A stretch of 64,000 bases of DNA from Aminipila terrae (lineage in GTDB: Bacteria; Bacillota; Clostridia; Peptostreptococcales; Anaerovoracaceae). The position numbers were made by a program, and so were the translations under genes. Below, piece after piece: positions 18,284 to 27,852 of the stretch (the stretch's first letter is position 1; the number at the start of each line of letters is the position of its first letter). The notes beneath the pieces are model-generated. The model had not been told where the DNA came from and ran no database searches. It worked only from the letters and a program-made list of their open reading frames with translations. The stretch spans positions 2,728,001-2,792,000 of the forward strand of contig NZ_CP047591.1 in NCBI RefSeq assembly GCF_010120715.1, in the 5' to 3' direction.

Positions 18284-19756
18284 ATGAATAATCAAAATGG
18301 AATAACAAGCTTTTTACTTCAGCACAGAGAAAGTAAACCTGTTTCTTTTCATATGCCGGGACATAAAGGGGCAGATATTTATAGAAGATTTGGGTATGAT
18401 CAGTTCCTTGAGAACATGATGGACTGTGACGTCACAGAAATCCACGGAGCAGATAACTTATTTCAGGCGGAAAGTATTATAAAGTGTGCTATGGAAAAGT
18501 ACAGAGAGCTTTATGAAGTCAGGAAATCTTATTTACTTGTAAATGGCACCAGCTGTGGGCTGATAGCAGCGATTATGTCTTCTGTAAAATCAGAAGGCAG
18601 GCTGATTATGGCCAGAAACTGCCATAAATCTATTTTTAATGCGCTCACCCTGGGAAATATTTCACCAATATATGCATATCCGGAATTAATTGAAGAATTC
18701 GGAATCAGCGGGGAAATATTACCAGAAGAGATTGAACGGTTAATAAAAGAAAATCCTGATGCTGAAGCAGTAATTATTCCAAGCCCTAATTATTACGGCA
18801 TCTGCAGTGACATAAAAAGTATCGGAAAAATCGTACATGATGCAGGAAAAATACTGATTGTGGATCAGGCCCATGGTGCACATTTGAAGTTTTTCAGCAG
18901 ATTTTTATGTGATGAAAAGGATACGGATAACCAGTGGTATTCACTGCCAGAGTCGGCCGAAGAATGCGGGGCAGATATTGTAGTTAACAGCATTCATAAG
19001 ACCTTAGCCTCTTTTACCCAGAGTGCAGTAATGAATGTGGTTACAGATAAAATTGATTTAAACGTACTGGAGGATAAGCTTCAATTAGTGGAAAGTACAA
19101 GTCCCTCTTACTTACTCATGAGTTCCCTGGATATAAATGCTGATTTACTAAATTCAAGAGGGAAAGATTTAATCCGTGAATGGTGGAGTAATGTGACTTC
19201 ATTTTACAAAGAAGCTAAAAACATCAATGGTTTAAAGATTATCAATACAGGCATTAATATGGATTGGACAAAAATTAATCTGGATATGAGCCAGTGTGGC
19301 ATAGCAGGCCATAAACTGGAGCAGCTTCTGATGGACAAAAATATCTTTACGGAGCTGGTAACCGGGAACATTGTTATGTGCATGACGGGTATTGGCAATG
19401 TAAAGCAGGATTTTGACAGGCTGCTGTGTGCTCTGAGAGAAATCAGCAGTCAAAATAATGAGAGGCAGAAAAAAGAAACCTCTGGCGCAGATGACCATCT
19501 GGCAGAACTGGCAAAGGCTATACCTAAACAGGAAAGCCTTCATGCTCTGCCTAAGAACAAACAGTGTGTCAGTCTGGAGGTTTCTGTGGGTCGCATTTGT
19601 GCCAGTTCTATTATTCCATATCCCCCAGGGATTCCTCTGATCTGCCCAGGTGAAATAATTACTGAAGAAGCAGTACACTACATAGAAGCACTCAGGGATT
19701 CTGGAGAAAAAGTCATGGGAATTAATGAAGAAAATCAAGTAGTTGTGGGGATGTAA
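18284..19756 (+). CDS. Orn/Lys/Arg decarboxylase family PLP enzyme
   Basis: Fold-type I PLP decarboxylase of the compact Firmicutes type (about 490 residues, like Bacillus SpeA/YaaO), without the N-terminal wing domain of the enterobacterial enzymes. PVSFHMPGHKG begins the catalytic domain, DVTEIHGADNLF binds substrate/cofactor, LIVDQAHGAHLKF holds the PLP pyridine Asp and VVNSIHKTLASFTQSA the Schiff-base Lys. C-terminal domain includes IIPYPPGIPLICPGE. Substrate (arginine, lysine or ornithine) cannot be read from sequence. A bidirectional terminator follows. Confidence 0.92.
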   Translation: MNNQNGITSFLLQHRESKPVSFHMPGHKGADIYRRFGYDQFLENMMDCDVTEIHGADNLFQAESIIKCAMEKYRELYEVRKSYLLVNGTSCGLIAAIMSSVKSEGRLIMARNCHKSIFNALTLGNISPIYAYPELIEEFGISGEILPEEIERLIKENPDAEAVIIPSPNYYGICSDIKSIGKIVHDAGKILIVDQAHGAHLKFFSRFLCDEKDTDNQWYSLPESAEECGADIVVNSIHKTLASFTQSAVMNVVTDKIDLNVLEDKLQLVESTSPSYLLMSSLDINADLLNSRGKDLIREWWSNVTSFYKEAKNINGLKIINTGINMDWTKINLDMSQCGIAGHKLEQLLMDKNIFTELVTGNIVMCMTGIGNVKQDFDRLLCALREISSQNNERQKKETSGADDHLAELAKAIPKQESLHALPKNKQCVSLEVSVGRICASSIIPYPPGIPLICPGEIITEEAVHYIEALRDSGEKVMGINEENQVVVGM

Positions 19757-19764
19757 AGCAATTT

Positions 19765-19801
19765 AAAAGGCAGTTGGATATATTACAACTGCCTTTTTAT
19801 G
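19765..19801. terminator. Bidirectional terminator
   Basis: AAAAGGCAGTTG pairs with CAACTGCCTTTT with T runs on both strands, between the convergent decarboxylase and ABC permease genes. Confidence 0.85.
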
Positions 19802-19809
19802 TTTAGTTT

Positions 19810-21990
19810 TTATTTAAAGTAATCTGATATGAAGTCTGGAACAGCATTAAAATCATAATAGATATTATTTGAATATTTTTCTGTAATTCCATCAATTTGT
19901 TTGTAAACAATATAACCCTGATAATATTTATCATAATTATTTTGCATAGAACAATAGGTGTTAAGGATTTCCTGTATCTGATTTTTATCCGTAATGATAA
20001 ACTCCTTTTGGTTCTCCCCAATCCCCATATCTTTAGAATCTTCCATAGTTGCAAAGTTTTCCTTGGTTAAAGGAGAAGATTCCTGTGTATTATTCTTAAC
20101 ATCTTGTTTGGTAAATACTATTTTTTCAACCATATCTGCGGTACATTCCAGGTATTTGGAATAACCGTTGTCTTTTAGCCACTTAATGGTGTTGCTGTCC
20201 GTTAAAAGAACATTTACATTTAATGTGGATGTTTGAAGTTTTTGATTATCGTCTAAATACTTATAGTCCATAAATAAACTGCAGTAGGCGTGTCTGTTAC
20301 TTAAATTTTCTTCATAAGTCCTTTTTTGGAAATCCTCTTCCGCTGATTTTAACAAACCGGCTAATTTATCTTTGTCTGTTATAATCAGGTGGGAGGCTGT
20401 ATTGTCATCATAAAAATACAGATTCCCTAAGGTAATACGTGTCATTTCTTTGCAGTTTAAGTGGTTAAATGAAAAATATTTTTTAAATTCATGGGACTCA
20501 TAGAGTTGTTTAAGATATGGATTATTTTCCATTCTTTTATAAGTTAGCGTATAGACTCTTTGCAATCCCAGAGGATTTGATATATCGTAATAAAAATCAA
20601 TAGGGTAAGTCTGTACATTTAACTTTTGCTCTTTTTCTATTTCATTCTTATGGTTCACGATTTCCTGATGTAATCCAATCAACGCTTTAATGTTCTCCGG
20701 GTTTTTATAATAAAAATCTCCTGTATTGGAATTGGCAGAAGAACGCTTAAAGAAATCAATGGTGTATCTGTCACTGTTATTTGAAAAATTAAAGCTGGTC
20801 GAAGAAGCTCCTTGGACTTTGTCAAAACTTGGAACCCTGCTTTCAAAACCCATCAGGTCTAAAGTTATTGAGCATATAAACAAAGACGCCATAAGAGCAA
20901 AAACACCAAAACTTTTTAACATCTGTCTGTTAAAAACACGGGGGGTTTTTAACACAATCATTCTTCCAATGATGAAAAATATAATGGCTCCGGCAATTAA
21001 CCCTGAATAGAAATAGATATCGCTGTTCTGCGTGTTATTATTGTTGTTGCTGCTTGCTAAAGTGGTAAAATAATATCCCATTAAGGACATACCAAAATAT
21101 GCGATTAGATAGCATATAACCGGTATCATAAAATTAAATACAATAGAATCTCCGGCTTTTTCCATTTCACGCTTCTGATATAGAATACCAGAGATTATCA
21201 GTACAGCAATAATTAATACGATATAGTATAGCTGAAAGGGAATAGAAAATGCCTTATCGCCAGTGAATACCTGCACGTAAGGGGATAAGCCCATCAGTAT
21301 TTTTTCATGAATACCAGAAGATGTAAATCCAAACAGGTAACTTGAACAATAGGTTATAAATGTAAGATACAAAGCTGGCGCAAGGAAATTAAAACCAAAA
21401 GCAAGAGCCAGATGCATCACTGTATTTCCTGTTACCATTCCGGCTAAAACAGATATTGCATATACAACCAGTACAATTAATAAGGAATGCCAGAACCACT
21501 GGAAAACATTTGCTCTGGTAAATATGTTGACTGCACTTTCCAGCAAGGTGGTCATCTTATTGGAATCTTGGTACATAGTGCTGTCATAAGCAGGTTTTGC
21601 CATCATTTGAAGTATCAGTTCATTTGCCAGAAGGGGTAGTACAATCAGGATTAGTCCTGAAAGCAGACTGCTGTTAAAAAGCTGGGCTCTGGTAAAAGGC
21701 ATGGAATGCATGGCCGTTACAGAACTTGAATTTTGAAGATACCTGTATATAATAACCGCAGTGACGATAGGAAGTATCAAATTAATAGCAACAAAAAAAG
21801 GCTGCTTATTTGACAGGCACATCTCGATGTAAGAGTATATATTATTGATATTGTCATAGCTCATGAGTATAGGAAATATACCAGACAGAAAATAAGCTAA
21901 AAACCCTAAAACAGGTATTGCCCAGAATCTTCTGAGATTTTCTTTTACCAGAGAGATGGAAACACTAAAATATGATGTTTTGAATTTCAT
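19810..21990 (-). CDS. ABC transporter permease (YtrC/ABC-2 type)
   Basis: About 726 residues: the N-terminal half contains paired and clustered transmembrane segments (for example AIPVLGFLAYFLSGIF, LILIVLPLLANELIL, LLIVLVVYAISVLAGM), and the C-terminal 350 residues form a soluble extracytoplasmic domain after the last segment (FGVFALMASLFICSITL). This is the permease of the adjacent ATPase. ATG 21990 has GGAGGTG upstream; a GTG three codons earlier is inside that site. It overlaps the ATPase gene by 26 bases. Substrate unknown; relatives respond to cell-wall stress or peptide antibiotics. Confidence 0.85.
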   Translation of the reverse strand: MKFKTSYFSVSISLVKENLRRFWAIPVLGFLAYFLSGIFPILMSYDNINNIYSYIEMCLSNKQPFFVAINLILPIVTAVIIYRYLQNSSSVTAMHSMPFTRAQLFNSSLLSGLILIVLPLLANELILQMMAKPAYDSTMYQDSNKMTTLLESAVNIFTRANVFQWFWHSLLIVLVVYAISVLAGMVTGNTVMHLALAFGFNFLAPALYLTFITYCSSYLFGFTSSGIHEKILMGLSPYVQVFTGDKAFSIPFQLYYIVLIIAVLIISGILYQKREMEKAGDSIVFNFMIPVICYLIAYFGMSLMGYYFTTLASSNNNNNTQNSDIYFYSGLIAGAIIFFIIGRMIVLKTPRVFNRQMLKSFGVFALMASLFICSITLDLMGFESRVPSFDKVQGASSTSFNFSNNSDRYTIDFFKRSSANSNTGDFYYKNPENIKALIGLHQEIVNHKNEIEKEQKLNVQTYPIDFYYDISNPLGLQRVYTLTYKRMENNPYLKQLYESHEFKKYFSFNHLNCKEMTRITLGNLYFYDDNTASHLIITDKDKLAGLLKSAEEDFQKRTYEENLSNRHAYCSLFMDYKYLDDNQKLQTSTLNVNVLLTDSNTIKWLKDNGYSKYLECTADMVEKIVFTKQDVKNNTQESSPLTKENFATMEDSKDMGIGENQKEFIITDKNQIQEILNTYCSMQNNYDKYYQGYIVYKQIDGITEKYSNNIYYDFNAVPDFISDYFK

Positions 21991-22861
21991 TGTCAGCACC
22001 TCCTAATTCATAAATAAAAATTTCTTCCAGTGAAAGGGGCAGTATGTCAAACAGTACTGGATTACTTTCCAGTATTACCTGTTCTACCAACTGTCTTTTA
22101 TCTTTGACAATCAGTAAATCTACCGTTCCCCGTGACTCCTGATGAAGAATATTCAAATGTTTATATGGGTTTTTGGGTTTATTTTTATAAGCTATCTGTA
22201 TCTTATGTACATCCGATTTTAATTCATCCAGATCTCGTTCCATAACCATATGGCCCTTGGAGATAATGCCTATGGAATCACAGATGCCTTCCAGTTCTTT
22301 TAAATTGTGAGAGGAAACCAGAACGGTCATTTCTCTTTCAGCCACGTCTTCTACAATATATTTCCAGACTAACTTACGCACAATGGGGTCAAGACCGTCA
22401 ATAGGTTCATCCAGAATGAGATACTCTGGCATAGACGCCATAGTTAATACAAATGCCGCCTGTTTTTGCATACCCTTTGAAAACTTTGCCAGTTTGTTTC
22501 GTTCACTAAGACCAAACTGGGTCACCATATGATTGTATCTTTCCTCATTCCAGTGCGGATAAAGGGACTTATAAAATTTGGACATTTCCTTCAGGTTATA
22601 GGTAGAGAAGAAAAACAGATCATCAGGGATGAATCCCATTTTCTGCTTTATATTTTTATTGTCAAAAACATCTTCGCCATCAATGGTAATCTGACCGGAG
22701 TCTGGTCGTATAATACCGGTTATATGCTTTATGATAGTAGTTTTCCCTGCGCCATTGGTGCCCACCAGACCATAAATAGATCCTTTGTTTACGTTAATAT
22801 TTAAATCATTCAGGGCTTTAAACTGGTCAAAGTTTTTATTTACATCTATAACTTTAATCAC
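21965..22861 (-). CDS. ABC transporter ATP-binding protein (YtrB-like)
   Basis: 298 residues with Walker A GLVGTNGAGKTTIIKHI, a degenerate signature KFSKGMQKQAAFVL in place of LSGGQ (usual for the BcrA/YtrB branch), and LILDEPIDGLDP with VLVSSHNLKELE. C-terminal extension of about 90 residues. Starts with GTG overlapping the regulator stop as GTGA, RBS AGAGGTGA. Works with the downstream permease. Confidence 0.93.
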   Translation of the reverse strand: MIKVIDVNKNFDQFKALNDLNINVNKGSIYGLVGTNGAGKTTIIKHITGIIRPDSGQITIDGEDVFDNKNIKQKMGFIPDDLFFFSTYNLKEMSKFYKSLYPHWNEERYNHMVTQFGLSERNKLAKFSKGMQKQAAFVLTMASMPEYLILDEPIDGLDPIVRKLVWKYIVEDVAEREMTVLVSSHNLKELEGICDSIGIISKGHMVMERDLDELKSDVHKIQIAYKNKPKNPYKHLNILHQESRGTVDLLIVKDKRQLVEQVILESNPVLFDILPLSLEEIFIYELGGADNEIQNIIF

Positions 22862-23241
22862 TTATTGTCACCTCTTTCTTCAACGATCTGAAGAACCATT
22901 TTTTCTATTTCTTCTAAGTTTAAACCCAGAAAATATAATTCTCTGATATCATTTTTAATTCTCATCATAATTTCTTCTAACTGGACGGGATTAATAAAAG
23001 TTTCCCTTGGGGCGGCAACGAAAGTACCAAGTCCGGTAACGGTATAGATATAGCCTTGATATTCAAGCTCCCGATATGCCTTTTGAATTGTATTTGGGTT
23101 TACAGTCAGTACCTTAGACAATTCCCTGACTGAAGGCAATTTTTCTTCAGGCTTTAAAACTTCTGCGATAATTAGTTCTTTGAGGTTATCAACAACTTGT
23201 TCGTATATTGTTTTTCGGCTTTTTAAATCTAGTTGGAACAT
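22858..23241 (-). CDS. GntR-family repressor, YtrA type
   Basis: 127 residues: a GntR winged helix (TIYEQVVDNLKELI, KLPSVRELSKVLTVNPNTIQKAYRELEYQGYI) and a short C-terminal helical region of the YtrA subfamily. It is the first gene of the regulator-ATPase-permease operon and probably represses its own operon through the palindrome just upstream at 23269-23293. ATG 23241 is used because AGGAGGTG is correctly spaced; an upstream GTG lies within that site. Confidence 0.93.
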   Translation of the reverse strand: MFQLDLKSRKTIYEQVVDNLKELIIAEVLKPEEKLPSVRELSKVLTVNPNTIQKAYRELEYQGYIYTVTGLGTFVAAPRETFINPVQLEEIMMRIKNDIRELYFLGLNLEEIEKMVLQIVEERGDNK

Positions 23242-23268
23242 ACAAAACACCTCCTTTTATAATACTAC

Positions 23269-23293
23269 AGTGTACTATGCAAAATAGTACACT
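23269..23293. promoter_or_regulatory. YtrA-type operator
   Basis: Inverted repeat with arms AGTGTACTAT and ATAGTACACT separated by five bases, i.e. AGTGTA-N13-TACACT, which is the operator form described for Bacillus YtrA. It lies about 30-50 bases before the GntR start and overlaps the likely promoter (TTTTGC, 17 bases, TATAAA on the minus strand). Confidence 0.85.
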
Positions 23294-23430
23294 GTCAATT
23301 AGGAATCTTATTTATACTTGATTTTATTTTCATTACGTAATACAATAAAAAGTGAGTTTTTGTACATAAAGGAAAAAATGCAGTTTAACTGTATTAAAAA
23401 ATATATTTAGCGCAAAAGGAGAAGGAGTTT

Positions 23431-24441
23431 ATGTCAAAGTTAATAATCCCTGAGGGTTATACCCCGGTTATTGATTATATGGAGAGTCAGAGAGCTATTA
23501 AGAAGATTAAGGACTTTTTCCAGCAGGAACTGGCTTATGGCCTGAGCCTGAGAAGAGTTTCTGCACCACTTTTTGTTACACCAGAAAGTGGTCTGAACGA
23601 TAACCTGAATGGAATTGAGAGAATCGTGAGTTTTACCCTGAAAGATATGGATGAAGCTGAAGTTGAAGTGGTTCAGTCATTGGCCAAGTGGAAGAGAATG
23701 GCCCTTGGAAAATACAACATTACACCTGGCAATGGTATTTATACAGATATGAATGCTATCCGAAGAGATGAAGAACTTGATAATCTTCATTCCGTATATG
23801 TTGACCAGTGGGACTGGGAGAAAACCATAACAAAAGAGCAGAGAACAGAAGCCTATCTGGAAGAAACCGTGGTAATAATTTATAATGCACTGAAGAACCT
23901 GGGCGACTACGTAAACAGATTATACAGAGGATTACAGACTGAGCTTCCAAATGAGATAACATTCATTAGTACACAGGAACTGGAAGACAGATGGCCTGAC
24001 AAAACCCCTAAAGAAAGAGAAAATCTCATAGCTGAAGAAAAGAGAGCAGTCTTTATTAAGAAAATTGGAGGAAACCTGAAATCAGGCGAAAGGCATGATG
24101 GAAGAGCCCCAGACTATGATGACTGGGAATTAAATGGAGATATTATCCTATGGGATGAGGTCCTTAATATGGCTTTTGAGATTTCATCAATGGGCATCAG
24201 AGTAGATGAAGAAGCCATGGAAAGACAGCTGAAACTGGCAAATGCAGAAAACAGAAAAGAATTAGCTTTTCATAAAGCCATTTTAAATAAAGAAATGCCA
24301 TATTCCATCGGTGGTGGTATAGGACAGAGCAGGCTGTGTATGTTCTTTTTAAGAAAAGCTCATATCGGAGAAGTTCAGGTATCTGTATGGCCTGAGGACA
24401 TGATTAAGGAATGTAAGGAAAATAACATTTTCTTGTTATAG
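23431..24441 (+). CDS. asnA: Aspartate-ammonia ligase
   Basis: ATP-dependent, ammonia-using asparagine synthetase of the class II tRNA synthetase fold, cytosolic. Family features: QELAYGLSLRRVSAPLFV near the N-terminus, LNGIERIVSFTLKDM, GIYTDMNAIRRDEELDNLHSVYVDQWDWEK, GRAPDYDDWELNGDI and the motif-3-like GGGIGQSRLCMFFL. 336 residues, normal length. RBS AGGAGAAGGAG. Monocistronic, between a divergent operon and a strong terminator. Confidence 0.97.
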   Translation: MSKLIIPEGYTPVIDYMESQRAIKKIKDFFQQELAYGLSLRRVSAPLFVTPESGLNDNLNGIERIVSFTLKDMDEAEVEVVQSLAKWKRMALGKYNITPGNGIYTDMNAIRRDEELDNLHSVYVDQWDWEKTITKEQRTEAYLEETVVIIYNALKNLGDYVNRLYRGLQTELPNEITFISTQELEDRWPDKTPKERENLIAEEKRAVFIKKIGGNLKSGERHDGRAPDYDDWELNGDIILWDEVLNMAFEISSMGIRVDEEAMERQLKLANAENRKELAFHKAILNKEMPYSIGGGIGQSRLCMFFLRKAHIGEVQVSVWPEDMIKECKENNIFLL

Positions 24442-24477
24442 TCTTTTCCTTTATTTAAGAATAATAAGAATTTTTAC

Positions 24478-24527
24478 AACCGTGATTTTAAAAGTGCAGT
24501 ACTTTTAAAATCGCGGTTCCTTTTTTT
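24478..24527 (+). terminator. Rho-independent terminator after asnA
   Basis: AACCGTGATTTTAAAAGT pairs with ACTTTTAAAATCGCGGTT around a short loop, followed by CCTTTTTTT. Confidence 0.92.
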
Positions 24528-24611
24528 GGTAATATATTCAGGATGTATATTTTGTCAGAATATGTTACAATTAAGTAGATTATAGAATAAAAAGAAAAGG
24601 TAGGAAAAGAG

Positions 24612-26168
24612 ATGAAAATAAAGGGGAAAAGGGCAGCAGCAATATGTACCATGGTAGCATTAGCTATAAACATGATTCCATATACAGCATGTGCAGATGA
24701 TAACATGAGTTATACAGACATAAGTGAAAATTTCACTACCGCGGGCTATTACAATCCACAGAACATTATTATTTCCCAGCCATATAACGGCTATAGCACA
24801 ACCAGCAGTAAAGTCAGTATATTAGGTGCGGCGGATTATAACTATCCTGTTTATATGAATGGAACACAAATCGGAATGACGGAGCATGGATTTTTTGCAG
24901 TTTATACTAATTTAAAGATAGGAAATAATACTTTTACTTTTTCGAATAATGGAAAAAGTAAAAGTATAAACATAATAAGAAAAGCAGCGGCAAGTAACAG
25001 TGGTACCAGTACTGCAGGAAAGGGTGTTTCTTACTGGCCAAAAAGTCATAAGGCAAAATATGCGGTGGTAAAGGGACAAAATATATCCAGAATGAACACA
25101 CCTGGTGGTGACAGTAAGAGTCTGATGATTCCTCTTGCTACGGGGACAACAGCACAAATCATAGGAGAAACCAGTAGTTTATACTGCTTATCAGATTATT
25201 CTTTGGTATATAAAAGCAATGTCACTGTAAGTGATGGTACTTTAGGCAAAAACGCAATCACAGCCATGAATTTAGTGGATGATAATGGTCATAATTGCAC
25301 AGAATTGCAGTTTTCCATGAATCAGAAGGCACTATATAATCTGGAAATGGGGCAGCAAAGTGCCATTCTCACTGTATATAATACAAACCAGTCCGTAAAG
25401 AGTGAACTTCCTCCGAACCAGATGGTAAAAGATGTTCAGGTTCTGGAAAATGGCAGTAAGGGATACGCAAAATATCAGATAAACTTTCAGAAAAATGCAC
25501 CTGTAAATGGTTATTATGTAGAGTTTTCGGATGGAAAAATGCTGGTTGGATTTAAGAAACTGCCAGCCATAACCGGCGACAGACTGGATGGAGTCCGTAT
25601 ACACATTGATGCAGGACATGGTGGTACGGATACTGGTGCCACAGGCCCAATGGCAGCCTTCGGCCCTCAGGAAAAGGACATTAATTTAGGGATTGCTTTA
25701 TATGCAAAAAAGTATCTGGAGAACAAAGGCGCAACGGTAATAATGACAAGGACGGATGATTCTACCAAAGAACTTTCTGACCGTGCTGCAACGGTAGCGG
25801 CTGTCAAACCAGATTTCTCTTTGTCCATACATTGCAATTCAATGCCTGTAACAGCAGATTACAATAATGCAAAAGGATTTCTTACTTTCTATTCTTTTAA
25901 TAGTAGTGGAGCCGCAGAATTTATCAATACTTATATAACAAATAAAGTCGGGATACAGAAATCAAGTGCAAGATACAGCAATCTGGCTATGACCCGTATG
26001 ACTGGGTACCCGGCCGTTTTATTTGAAACTTCATTCATGTCAAATCCTTCAGACTATGAATGGATGATTAAGCCTGAAACTCAGAGACAATTTGGAATTG
26101 CTGCTGGGGAGGCAGTGGAAAACTTTATTAAACAACAAGCTAAACAAAATATAAATACCAGTGTATAG
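24612..26168 (+). CDS. Secreted N-acetylmuramoyl-L-alanine amidase (Amidase_3)
   Basis: Zinc amidase cleaving the glycan-peptide bond of peptidoglycan. Signal peptide at residues 1-28 (RAAAICTMVALAINMIPYTACA). The middle about 300 residues form an AMIN-like/beta-rich region (VSILGAADYNYPVYMNG, YAKYQINFQKN) likely for wall targeting. The catalytic domain begins at VRIHIDAGHGGTDTGA (zinc His), followed by PQEKDINLGIAL (zinc Glu), SLSIHCNSM (zinc His) and AVLFETSFMSNPSDYEW (catalytic Glu). Length 518. Could act in growth, separation or spore formation; context does not decide. Confidence 0.93.
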   Translation: MKIKGKRAAAICTMVALAINMIPYTACADDNMSYTDISENFTTAGYYNPQNIIISQPYNGYSTTSSKVSILGAADYNYPVYMNGTQIGMTEHGFFAVYTNLKIGNNTFTFSNNGKSKSINIIRKAAASNSGTSTAGKGVSYWPKSHKAKYAVVKGQNISRMNTPGGDSKSLMIPLATGTTAQIIGETSSLYCLSDYSLVYKSNVTVSDGTLGKNAITAMNLVDDNGHNCTELQFSMNQKALYNLEMGQQSAILTVYNTNQSVKSELPPNQMVKDVQVLENGSKGYAKYQINFQKNAPVNGYYVEFSDGKMLVGFKKLPAITGDRLDGVRIHIDAGHGGTDTGATGPMAAFGPQEKDINLGIALYAKKYLENKGATVIMTRTDDSTKELSDRAATVAAVKPDFSLSIHCNSMPVTADYNNAKGFLTFYSFNSSGAAEFINTYITNKVGIQKSSARYSNLAMTRMTGYPAVLFETSFMSNPSDYEWMIKPETQRQFGIAAGEAVENFIKQQAKQNINTSV

Positions 26169-26173
26169 CAATA

Positions 26174-26202
26174 TTGAGTAAATGATAAATCTATGGTATA
26201 AT
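26174..26202 (+). promoter_or_regulatory. Promoter of sppA
   Basis: TTGAGT (26174-26179), 17-base spacer ending in TGG (extended -10), TATAAT (26197-26202). Confidence 0.75.
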
Positions 26203-26272
26203 ACATCGTATTGCCCAGAATCTGCTAAAAAAATAAGATAGGGAACAAATTGGAAAGGGGAATTTTTAACTA

Positions 26273-27361
26273 ATGGATGAAGAGAACAATGGAGCAAATG
26301 GAACATTTTACAACCAGCAAAATCAAAATGGTGTAAGATTTTATTCAATGGATGCAGCAGGAGTACCAAATAAAAAATCAAGAACAAAAAAAGCATTAAT
26401 TGTTTTTGGGATTATTTTAGCAGTAATCGCTGTAATTGCTGTAATCGTCAGTCATTTTGATAATGGTTCATCAAGCAGCAGCAGCGGAAACGTTTATCCG
26501 GATGATCCGTATATTGCAAAGCTAAGTGTTGAAGGAACTATTGCATCAAATAACAGCAGTGACTATTTTGGCACACCAGCAGGATATCAGCATCAATGGA
26601 CGCTAGACACCATTGATGACTTAATAAAAGATGAGAACAACAAAGGTATTATCTTATTTGTAAACAGTCCTGGTGGCGGAGTGTATGAGAGCGATGAACT
26701 GTATTTTAAGATTAAGGAATATCAGAAAAAGACAGGCAGACCAGTATATTCAGCTATGGGAACCATGGCAGCATCAGGTGGATATTATATCTCAGTTCCG
26801 TGCGATAAAATAATTGCCAACAGGAATTGCTGGACCGGTTCAATCGGCGTTACCATAGGAACAATTTATGATTTTTCAGGACTCCTTGAGAAATATGGAG
26901 TGAGGACCAATACCATTACATCTGGGGCTAACAAAGCCATGGGAAATCCGGTAGAACCAATGACAGATGAACAAAAGCAGATTTTCCAGTCCCTGGTTAA
27001 TGAAGCCTATGATCAGTTTGTAGGACTTGTGGCTGAGGGCCGGCACATGGATGTGGAAAAAGTAAGAAAAATAGCAGATGGAAGAATATATACGGCAAAG
27101 CAGGCATTAGCATTAGGTCTGATTGATAAAATCGGAACCTATCAGGAAGCAGTAGCGGATATGCAAAAGACATATAAACTGGGAGACTGCGAAGTGGCAG
27201 AGTTGAGTGATGATGATACATCATTCCTTGGGTCCCTGTTTGGCAAAATAAATATCCCAAAAATGACTTCTAAAAGCGATGTGGCTGCTATTGTGGAATT
27301 AATGAAAGATGAAAACGAATTCCCAGTAAGCTATATGTGTGATGCTTTAAAAAAATATTAA
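26273..27361 (+). CDS. sppA: Signal peptide peptidase SppA, single-domain
   Basis: Membrane-bound serine protease that degrades cleaved signal peptides. One transmembrane segment at about residues 43-60 (ALIVFGIILAVIAVIAVIV), a Ser-rich linker, then the S49 domain: GIILFVNSPGGGVYESDEL, catalytic Ser in GTMAASGGYYISVPCDKI, GSIGVTIG and the general-base Lys in SGANKAMGNP. 362 residues is the single-domain Gram-positive form. The N-terminal 40 residues are Asn/Gln-rich and cytosolic. Terminator follows. Confidence 0.93.
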   Translation: MDEENNGANGTFYNQQNQNGVRFYSMDAAGVPNKKSRTKKALIVFGIILAVIAVIAVIVSHFDNGSSSSSSGNVYPDDPYIAKLSVEGTIASNNSSDYFGTPAGYQHQWTLDTIDDLIKDENNKGIILFVNSPGGGVYESDELYFKIKEYQKKTGRPVYSAMGTMAASGGYYISVPCDKIIANRNCWTGSIGVTIGTIYDFSGLLEKYGVRTNTITSGANKAMGNPVEPMTDEQKQIFQSLVNEAYDQFVGLVAEGRHMDVEKVRKIADGRIYTAKQALALGLIDKIGTYQEAVADMQKTYKLGDCEVAELSDDDTSFLGSLFGKINIPKMTSKSDVAAIVELMKDENEFPVSYMCDALKKY

Positions 27362-27374
27362 TTTAAAAGAAGAG

Positions 27375-27413
27375 ACAGTGTCAAGAAAATATACTTGACA
27401 CTGTTTTTTATTT
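27375..27413 (+). terminator. Terminator after sppA, overlapping the next promoter
   Basis: ACAGTGTCAAG pairs with CTTGACACTGT, followed by TTTTTTATTT. The right arm contains a TTGACA that serves as a -35 candidate for the next operon. Confidence 0.9.
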
Positions 27414-27423
27414 ATGGTAAATT
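27395..27423 (+). promoter_or_regulatory. Promoter of the ylxM-ffh operon, inside terminator arm
   Basis: TTGACA (27395-27400), 17-base spacer ending in TGG, TAAATT (27418-27423). Extended -10 compensates for the weak hexamer. Confidence 0.55.
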
Positions 27424-27478
27424 TATTAAGGTGTCAAGTAAAGATACTTGGCAGTATAAAAGGAAAGAGGAATTGGTA

Positions 27479-27835
27479 ATGTTTGATAAAATTGCAGAAG
27501 TAAGCTTATTATATGATTTTTATGGTGAGCTGCTTACAAACAGGCAGAGAGATGCAATGCAGCTTTATCATGAAGAAAACCTATCTCTTTCAGAAATTGC
27601 ACAGGAATTTTCTATTAGCAGACAGGGTGTTCATGATGCTTTGAAAAATGCTGAAAAAGCATTGCACGAATATGAACAGAAGCTTGGCCTGGTCAGGAAG
27701 TTTACTAAAACCCGCGAGGCCGTATTACAGATTGACAGCAGACTGGACATGCTTATAAGAGAAAATAAGAATAATAAAGATTTAATAAATAAATTAGAGG
27801 ACATCAAAGGGATCATCGACGGACTTGATGAATAA
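27479..27835 (+). CDS. ylxM: SRP-associated DNA-binding protein YlxM (UPF0122)
   Basis: 118 residues, helix-turn-helix protein encoded next to ffh in most Firmicutes and implicated in signal recognition particle function. YDFYGELLTNRQRDAMQLYHEENLSL and EIAQEFSISRQGVHDALKNAEKAL form the sigma-70 region 4-like HTH; the C-terminal half is coiled coil (KLEDIKGIIDGL). Start ATG 27479 has GGAAAGAGG upstream; an extended in-frame start 28 codons upstream would lie in the promoter and is rejected. Confidence 0.92.
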   Translation: MFDKIAEVSLLYDFYGELLTNRQRDAMQLYHEENLSLSEIAQEFSISRQGVHDALKNAEKALHEYEQKLGLVRKFTKTREAVLQIDSRLDMLIRENKNNKDLINKLEDIKGIIDGLDE

Positions 27836-27852
27836 TGGAATTGGAGGTCCAA

